Origin: an uncultured Flammeovirgaceae bacterium
GTDB taxonomy: Bacteria > Bacteroidota > Bacteroidia > Cytophagales > Cyclobacteriaceae
Length of the DNA stretch: 7,087 bases
Reading direction: 5' to 3'
Assembly: GCA_937138955.1 (NCBI GenBank)
Contig: CAKZPJ010000663.1
Coordinates: 1 to 7,087, forward strand
Shown here: piece by piece, positions 1 to 4,522 of the stretch
Layout: each line of letters opens with the position of its first letter
Numbering within the stretch: the first letter of the stretch is position 1
Made by a program: the position numbers and the translations under genes
Notes under the pieces: generated by a model
Seen by the model: only the letters and a program-made list of their open reading frames with translations
Database searches by the model: none
What the model was told of the DNA's origin: nothing

Positions 1-848
1 GAATAGAATGGGAAGGTATGCCAGATGATCATCAGGATTTTCTGCTGCATGTGTTTGATGTAGACGAAGACTTTGTGAAGACATTCGGATTAAAACTACT
101 AGCTGGTGACAACTTTTCATCTCGGAATCCCAACGATAGTGCGGAGTATTATCTGGTGAACGAAACGGCTCTGAAAGTCATGCAAATGGACGATCCCATT
201 GGAAAAACCTTAGAAGAAGGAGAAATTATAGGTGTTGTAAACGATTTTAATTTCAAGGCTGCCTTTGCTCCCGTTGAACCTATGATTCTGCGCATAAGAC
301 CCAAGGACTGGAAAAGATTTATCGCTATTAGGATAGCTGCTGGTACAATGGACGAGGCAGTAAGTGCTATTGAGCATACCTATCAACGATTTAACCCTGA
401 TTATCCGGTAGAATACCACTTTTTAGATGAGAGCGTCGACGCCTTGTACGATCAACAAATCCGTTCGGGTAAACTTATCAATGTATTTGCCGCCCTTGCG
501 GTATTTATTTCTTGTTTAGGACTATTTGGATTGAGTATATTTTCGGCAGAGCAGAGAACAAAAGAAGTAGGCATTAGGAAAGTACTAGGTGCGACTGTTT
601 TTCAGATTACCCGTTTGCTTTCATCTTCATTTCTGAAATTAATCGCAATAAGTGTGCTCATTGCCCTGCCTTGCGCCTATTGGATTATCCAATACTGGCT
701 GGATGAGTTTGCGTATAGAATTCCACTAGGAGTTAATTATTTTATCGTCGCTGGAGTGGCTGCGATACTTATTGCTGGAATCACTATCAGTTTCCAAACT
801 GTTAAAGCCGCTCTGGCGAATCCGGTAGACTCACTCCGCTATGAATAA
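1..848 (+). CDS. FtsX/MacB-type ABC transporter permease, 5'-truncated by window edge
   Basis: This is the C-terminal third of an inner-membrane ABC permease. The frame is already open at base 3 and reads IEWEGMPDD before the first internal ATG at 18, so that ATG is not the true start; the WEG...PDD stretch belongs to the second periplasmic MacB-type domain of the family. Counting from that ATG, the rest of the periplasmic domain occupies about residues 1-150 (it includes VDEDFVKTFGLKLLAG), followed by three membrane segments near 152-174, 205-224 and 239-261. The cytoplasmic coupling motif EVGIRKVLGA lies between the first two, and the protein ends in NPVDSLRYE. About 281 of an expected 800 residues are visible. 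There is no Walker motif in this part, so a separate ATPase is required. It is paralogous to the two complete permeases downstream. The family is certain; the substrate is unknown. Confidence 0.93.
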   Translation, partial: IEWEGMPDDHQDFLLHVFDVDEDFVKTFGLKLLAGDNFSSRNPNDSAEYYLVNETALKVMQMDDPIGKTLEEGEIIGVVNDFNFKAAFAPVEPMILRIRPKDWKRFIAIRIAAGTMDEAVSAIEHTYQRFNPDYPVEYHFLDESVDALYDQQIRSGKLINVFAALAVFISCLGLFGLSIFSAEQRTKEVGIRKVLGATVFQITRLLSSSFLKLIAISVLIALPCAYWIIQYWLDEFAYRIPLGVNYFIVAGVAAILIAGITISFQTVKAALANPVDSLRYE

Positions 849-886
849 GCGAATGATTTCTCAAAAGTATGAGTATGAAGTATTCT

Positions 887-1219
887 TCAGTTTAGCAATT
901 CTTTTATCTCGGTCTTTAGTCTTGGCAAATGACGAACGATTGTACCCCAGATGATTTCATCATCTATTTTATCGTACCCATGAATTACCCTATTTCGCAT
1001 ACTGATGATCTGATGCTTAGCCGATATCTTGATAGTTGCGTCAAGCTTACTGATCCGATTCATTGCCTCGCCTATTATTTCAAGTTCTCGCTCCACCGCT
1101 CGCCGGAGCATCTTGTTGGATTGGTAGACGGTAAAGTCTCTAGAGCTCCCTAAATACTCTTCAATAGAAGTAATAGATTCTCGTATGTCAAATAAGTACT
1201 TCTTTACCTTATGATCCAT
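887..1219 (-). CDS. hepT: HepT-like HEPN-domain toxin (DUF86 family ribonuclease)
   Basis: This is a small, soluble, mostly helical protein of 110 residues, the usual full length for DUF86/HepT proteins. It carries the complete RX4HXY signature as RNRVIHGY: Arg75, His80 and Tyr82. In studied HepT toxins this motif is the RNase active site, and the tyrosine is the residue that the partner antitoxin modifies with AMP. A second family hallmark, RAVERELEIIGEA, sits at residues 40-52. The gene overlaps the 3' end of mntA by 11 bases, so the two are probably translationally coupled and co-transcribed. Its TGA stop lies 38 bases from the convergent stop of the upstream permease. No truncation or missing key residue is seen, so the toxin should be active. 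Cleavage target (mRNA or tRNA) cannot be told from sequence. Confidence 0.92.
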   Translation of the reverse strand: MDHKVKKYLFDIRESITSIEEYLGSSRDFTVYQSNKMLRRAVERELEIIGEAMNRISKLDATIKISAKHQIISMRNRVIHGYDKIDDEIIWGTIVRHLPRLKTEIKELLN

Positions 1220-1532
1220 ATAGCTGCGTTTTTGTCTTATTTACTGATGCAATAAAATACGGGTTTGACAGTGATTTGTCAGTAATCAGATCGACTGGTC
1301 TATGAAACAAAAGCTCTAATTTATCTGCCAATGCAAAATACGTATCAGCATAATCTCCAAAACCCATGGGATGAAAAGAAACTAAAAAGTCTATATCACT
1401 TTCTTCATCAAATCGGCTGGTACACACCGATCCAAAGACAAATAGAGACTTCACCTGATGCGCTACACATAATGCTTTGATCTGGTCGATATTATCAAAA
1501 ATTATTTGGGGTGTGTCTTCTTGCTCCTTCAT
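1209..1532 (-). CDS. mntA: MntA-like minimal nucleotidyltransferase antitoxin
   Basis: This is a minimal nucleotidyltransferase of 107 residues (polymerase-beta fold). It has the textbook GSX10DXD catalytic motif: Gly34-Ser35, then Asp46 and Asp48 in the string SDIDF, with a likely third metal ligand at Asp81 in RPVDLI. In characterised pairs, MntA neutralises HepT by transferring AMP units from ATP to the tyrosine of the toxin's RX4HXY motif; that target tyrosine is intact in the neighbouring gene. I chose the ATG at 1532. The frame also allows a TTG nine codons upstream, but this would add a hydrophobic GLIFIFI stretch not expected in the family. The gene is first in the operon and overlaps hepT by 11 bases (1209-1219). 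It is transcribed divergently from the next permease, with only 33 bases between the two start codons. Confidence 0.9.
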   Translation of the reverse strand: MKEQEDTPQIIFDNIDQIKALCVAHQVKSLFVFGSVCTSRFDEESDIDFLVSFHPMGFGDYADTYFALADKLELLFHRPVDLITDKSLSNPYFIASVNKTKTQLYGS

Positions 1533-1537
1533 ATCAA

Positions 1538-1545
1538 TAAAGATA
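1538..1545 (-). promoter_or_regulatory. Candidate -7 box of the mntA-hepT operon (TATCTTTA)
   Basis: The octamer TATCTTTA matches the Bacteroidota -7 consensus TAnnTTTG at all but the last base and ends five bases before the mntA ATG. The same arrangement occurs before hicB. No convincing -33 TTG box is found at 19-21 bases upstream. If used, transcription would begin at or next to the start codon, giving a leaderless or nearly leaderless mRNA. An alternative -7 candidate, TAGGTTTT, lies at 1559-1566 on the same strand. This is weak evidence from pattern matching only. Confidence 0.25.
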
Positions 1546-1565
1546 AAAATTAAACCCAAAAACCT

Positions 1566-4007
1566 ATGCTACGCAACTACTTCAAAATTGCTTACCGCCA
1601 CTTGCTAAAGAATAAAGCCTTTAGCCTGATCAATATTGTTGGATTGGCCATTGGCATGGCGGCTTGTTTGCTGATTTTGCAGTACGTGCAGTTTGAGTTA
1701 AGCTATGATGACTTTCACAAGAATAGAGAGCAGATTTATCGGGTGGCGGCTAATTATCATACCGAAGTAGTACAAGAAACTACGCTGACTCCTCCGACCT
1801 TAGGCCCTTTGTTACAGGATAGTCATTCTGAAGTAGTTGATTTTACTCGGCTCATTCTTCCCTGGAGCGGACAAGCAGCTACCAGCACTTTAAGTTGGGA
1901 AGGTGCAGAAGGGAAAGAGATCAAGCAAAGTTTTCAGTGGGGTTTCTTTACTGATCCCGGATTTCTAACAATATTTTCCTTTCCTATGGTCAGCGGTGAT
2001 CGGCAAGATGCGTTAACGGGCACTCATAAAATTGTGCTTTCTGAACGAGCGGTTCGTAAGCTGTTTGGCAATGCTGCCCTGAATTACGAGCAGATTATCG
2101 GCCAAAGGCTGGAATATATCAATGAGTATGATCGCTTCTCATTAACTATCTCGGGCATTATCGCTGATGCTCCGCCTAATGCTCACTTTCAGTACGATTT
2201 TCTAGCGTCTTATGCCACTTTATCAATGGGCGCGTTCAAAGAAGTAGTTGAAACTTGGTATGGTAACGGCGTTTATACCTATTTGCAACTTGCTTCTAAT
2301 ACTGACCTCGCTATATTTTCCCCTAAAATTGGAGAGGCCGTTGTTCAGCACGGCACTCAAAAGTTTCAGAAAAATGTAGACTTTGAGTTACAACCTCTAT
2401 CCGATATCTACCTGCATTCTCACCGGGAGGAAGAGCTTAAAGTCAACGGAAATGCCTTGTACATTTACTTTTTCTCAATCATCGCCGGACTGATTCTGAT
2501 CATTGCCCTGGTCAATTATATTAACCTCACCATTGCCAAAGCCGTTACCCGCAGCGATGAAATAGGGCTTCGTAAGGTGATGGGCGCGCGTCGCTTCCAA
2601 CTTATTGGGCAGTTTCTTTTTGAAGCATTGCTTATCAACACTATTGCATTGATTTTAGCCCTGACCGTACTTCAGCTGATAAGTTCTATCTCCGTTGAGC
2701 TCACTGGAAAAGTCATGAATTATTCAGCGAAGTTCTGGTGGGTAGCTGGACTTTTGTACTTACTTAGCACTTTGTTAGCGGGTTTATATCCTGCCTTGGT
2801 TCTTTCCCGCTTTAATCCACTACGGCTACTGAAAGGAAGGTGGTACTCGCCCCGAGGAAAAAGATTACGCCAAGGTATGGTGGTATTCCAGTTTGGAGTA
2901 TCTATCGTTCTCATCATTTTCACCTTCGCGGTGCTACAGCAGCTACGCCATATGCGCTCTAACGACCCTGGCTTTGATCGGGAAGGAGTTATTGTCGTGA
3001 AGGGGCCTGAAAATCGTACCGAAACTTGGATTGAACACGACCAGCAACGATCTACCGTTACACCAAATGATCCTTTTAAAGATGCTATTCTGCCCTATGT
3101 CGGGGTAAAAGCTGCTTCATTCTCCCGAACCACTCCGGGCGAACGAAGTAGTATCTGGCCGATGACGTTGGGTGAAGCTTACAACCATAGCACTATTGAT
3201 GTGCTGAAAACCGATAGCGATTACGCCCAGGTATACGGACTGGAATTATTAGCGGGTCAGTTTGATACCCACAATGGTTGCGTCATCAACGAGCGGACGG
3301 CTAAAATTCTGGGGTACGATGATCCGGCGGCGGCGGTAGGGCAAATATTTAGAGATGCTCGAAATAACGAAAGCACTATTCGGGGAGTCATTAAAGATTA
3401 TCATCACTATAGCTTCAAGTACGAACCTCGCCCACTCATTTTCAGTCAAGACGATTTGACCTATAAACTAGACTCTTACTACAGTATAAAAGTAACGGCA
3501 ACTAATTTGGAGGCTACTATTGAGCAGGTCGCTGCTGCTTATAAAAAAGCTTTCCCTTACGATACTTTTGATTACTATTTTATTGATCGCTACTTTGATG
3601 CTCAATACCAGGAAGATATTCGCTTCGGTAAACTTTTTGGATTGTCATCAGGACTAGCCATCTTAATTGCCTGCATGGGGTTGTTTGGCCTCTCGTTGCA
3701 TACCGTAGTTGAGAAAACGAAAGAAATTGGCATACGAAAAGTGCTAGGGGCTTCGGTACAAAGTATTACTAACCTTCTCTCTCGAAACTTTATACGACTG
3801 ATCGTTGTAGCAGGTGTTCTGGCCCTACCCATTGCTTATTTTGCACTACAAATGTGGTTAGCCAACTACGCTACCCGAATTGACCTACATTGGTGGCTAT
3901 TTCTTCTGCCATTGACAGTGGTAATCTTGATAGCACTTATAACAGTCAGTTTCCATACGGTTAAAGCAGCCTTAGCCAACCCAGCCGATTCATTGCGGTA
4001 TGAATAA
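1566..4007 (+). CDS. FtsX/MacB-type ABC transporter permease (complete, 813 aa)
   Basis: This is a full-length inner-membrane permease with the duplicated MacB-PCD/FtsX layout. Membrane segments appear at about residues 19-41, 297-319, 351-374, 390-412, 437-458, 690-711, 743-763 and 775-798. A first periplasmic domain lies between segments 1 and 2 (about 42-295) and a second between 5 and 6 (about 459-688). The cytoplasmic motifs EIGLRKVMGA (332-341) and EIGIRKVLGA (720-729) mark the two halves. These loops are where FtsX-type permeases usually contact their ATPase; no Walker motif is present in the chain. The start ATG gives MLRNYFKIAYRHLLKNK, the normal N-terminus of the family, and 813 residues is the usual length. 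MacB-type relatives pass ATPase motion to the periplasm and act in efflux or lipoprotein transport; the cargo here is unknown. The gene ends in DSLRYE and TAA, 22 bases from the opposing hicA remnant. Confidence 0.95.
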   Translation: MLRNYFKIAYRHLLKNKAFSLINIVGLAIGMAACLLILQYVQFELSYDDFHKNREQIYRVAANYHTEVVQETTLTPPTLGPLLQDSHSEVVDFTRLILPWSGQAATSTLSWEGAEGKEIKQSFQWGFFTDPGFLTIFSFPMVSGDRQDALTGTHKIVLSERAVRKLFGNAALNYEQIIGQRLEYINEYDRFSLTISGIIADAPPNAHFQYDFLASYATLSMGAFKEVVETWYGNGVYTYLQLASNTDLAIFSPKIGEAVVQHGTQKFQKNVDFELQPLSDIYLHSHREEELKVNGNALYIYFFSIIAGLILIIALVNYINLTIAKAVTRSDEIGLRKVMGARRFQLIGQFLFEALLINTIALILALTVLQLISSISVELTGKVMNYSAKFWWVAGLLYLLSTLLAGLYPALVLSRFNPLRLLKGRWYSPRGKRLRQGMVVFQFGVSIVLIIFTFAVLQQLRHMRSNDPGFDREGVIVVKGPENRTETWIEHDQQRSTVTPNDPFKDAILPYVGVKAASFSRTTPGERSSIWPMTLGEAYNHSTIDVLKTDSDYAQVYGLELLAGQFDTHNGCVINERTAKILGYDDPAAAVGQIFRDARNNESTIRGVIKDYHHYSFKYEPRPLIFSQDDLTYKLDSYYSIKVTATNLEATIEQVAAAYKKAFPYDTFDYYFIDRYFDAQYQEDIRFGKLFGLSSGLAILIACMGLFGLSLHTVVEKTKEIGIRKVLGASVQSITNLLSRNFIRLIVVAGVLALPIAYFALQMWLANYATRIDLHWWLFLLPLTVVILIALITVSFHTVKAALANPADSLRYE
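3967..4007 (+). repeat. 41-base near-identical direct repeat, copy 1 (3' end of second permease)
   Basis: The last 41 bases of this permease match the last 41 bases of the next permease (6930-6970) at 39 positions. The differences are G/A in the Ala/Thr codon and T/C in the tyrosine codon. Identity includes the synonymous positions, whereas the sequence just upstream in the two genes, and the same tail in the first permease (about 807-848), use different synonymous codons. The copies lie in direct orientation about 2.96 kb apart. Confidence 0.75.
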
Positions 4008-4029
4008 TTTATTAGGAATGCAGGATAAT

Positions 4030-4218
4030 CTATTTCCAGCCAGCTTGCTTGAGAATGTTGTTGAGTGTACCGGGGCGTATCTCGTCAGAGATACGATGAA
4101 TAGGAATGGTAACGTGTCCGGGTTTAGCAGCGTATTTGTACACTCAGTGACTACCTCTTTGCCGCACTTGAAACCAACCATCCCGTTCTATGAGCTTAAC
4201 TAATTCCCGGGTTTTCAT
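4030..4218 (-). pseudogene. hicA: hicA toxin remnant with in-frame TGA at codon 25
   Basis: Read through one TGA, this gives a complete HicA of 62 residues. It begins MKTRELVKLIERDGW, has the conserved RGSH with the likely catalytic histidine at codon 24, continues with GHVTIPIH, and ends in the family hallmark RPGTLNNILKQAGWK. HicA is a small RNase with a double-stranded-RNA-binding-like fold that cleaves mRNAs. Codon 25, at 4144-4146, is TGA where relatives usually have Arg, His or a similar residue, so only 24 residues are made and the fold is lost. A GTG directly follows the TGA and could restart translation, but that product would lack the catalytic histidine. The rest of the frame is intact, which points to recent inactivation. 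The gene overlaps hicB by the four bases ATGA, the normal coupling of a hicBA operon. Confidence 0.85.
4076..4095. repeat. Perfect 8-bp inverted repeat inside the hicA remnant
   Basis: CGTATCTC (4076-4083) and GAGATACG (4088-4095) are exact reverse complements separated by the four bases GTCA. The stem could form in either transcript: about 70 bases after the stop of the second permease on the + strand, or inside hicA codons for about RISDEIR on the - strand. No T-run follows on either strand, so it does not resemble an intrinsic terminator. It could stabilise the permease mRNA 3' end or be a chance product of the coding sequence; a stem this size is expected by chance roughly once in a window this long. 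Confidence 0.4.
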
Positions 4219-4427
4219 TCAAAGGTTAATACTTCCGCTTCACTGTTGCTTTCGGGAATATTTAGCCCATCTTCCTCCATAACTTCTAAATGAAGGTTGA
4301 TCGCCTCTTGGATGTTTCACTTCGTTTCTTCCTTTGTAGCTCCAGTAGAGATACAACCGGGCAAATCAGGAACGTAAGCACTGTAGCCAGTGCTAGATTT
4401 CTCAAATACCACTAAATAGTTCTTCAT
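4215..4427 (-). pseudogene. hicB: hicB antitoxin remnant with in-frame TGA at codon 37
   Basis: Read through one TGA, this gives a complete short-form HicB antitoxin of 70 codons. It starts MKNYLVVFEKSSTGYSAYVP, contains the hallmark PDLPGCISTG (about residues 20-29), then KEETK-stop-NIQEAINLHLEVMEEDG and an acidic NIPES...TFE tail. HicB proteins of this size consist of the partial RNase-H-like domain that masks HicA and lack the C-terminal DNA-binding domain of longer forms. Codon 37, at 4317-4319, is TGA where relatives carry Lys or Arg; one change from AGA or CGA would explain it. The predicted product is 36 residues and lacks the helix region, so it should not fold or bind HicA. Gene order hicB-hicA, the ATGA junction and an otherwise undamaged frame show a recently broken operon. 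Confidence 0.87.
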
Positions 4428-4432
4428 AATTA

Positions 4433-4440
4433 CAAAGATA
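4433..4440 (-). promoter_or_regulatory. Candidate -7 box of the hicBA operon (TATCTTTG)
   Basis: TATCTTTG is a perfect match to the Bacteroidota -7 consensus TAnnTTTG and ends five bases before the hicB ATG, the same spacing as the related octamer before mntA. A -33 TTG element at the expected distance is not visible. The position would give a leaderless or very short-leader transcript. Supported only by consensus match and by recurrence in the neighbouring toxin-antitoxin operon. Confidence 0.3.
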
Positions 4441-4522
4441 AGAAAGGGTTTACAGTAATGCGTTTGATCAGTGCTTGCTCTCCTATGACTTTAAGATAGT
4501 AAATAAACAAATACGATTTACA

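Noticed and set aside
876..889. Short hairpin TGAAG-TATT-CTTCA as a terminator between the first permease and hepT
   Set aside because: The stem is only five base pairs, AT-rich, overlaps the hepT stop codon and is not followed by a T-run.
929..1153. A + strand open frame opposite hepT
   Set aside because: It is the complement of a well-supported HEPN gene, with no recognisable motif and no start context.
1476..1508. TTTG (1476-1479), 21 bases, ATTATTTG (1501-1508) as the promoter of the second permease
   Set aside because: The spacing suits a Bacteroidota promoter but the -7 box lacks the TA at its start, and the match lies inside mntA coding sequence; too weak to list.
1533..1559. TTG at 1559 as the start of mntA
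   Set aside because: It would add nine mostly hydrophobic residues not seen in minimal nucleotidyltransferases and would come within a few bases of the opposing permease start; the ATG at 1532 gives the usual length.
4000..4203. Open frames across the hicA region: + strand 4000-4203 and - strand 3990-4181
   Set aside because: Neither resembles a known protein. The - strand frame is a one-base shift of hicA, while the hicA frame itself gives a clear family match over its whole length.
4030..4427. The two in-frame TGA codons as evidence for TGA reassignment to an amino acid
   Set aside because: TGA ends hicB exactly at its normal ATGA junction with hicA and ends hepT at its normal family length. 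The roughly 1,900 permease codons contain no in-frame TGA. The standard reading with two nonsense mutations is simpler.
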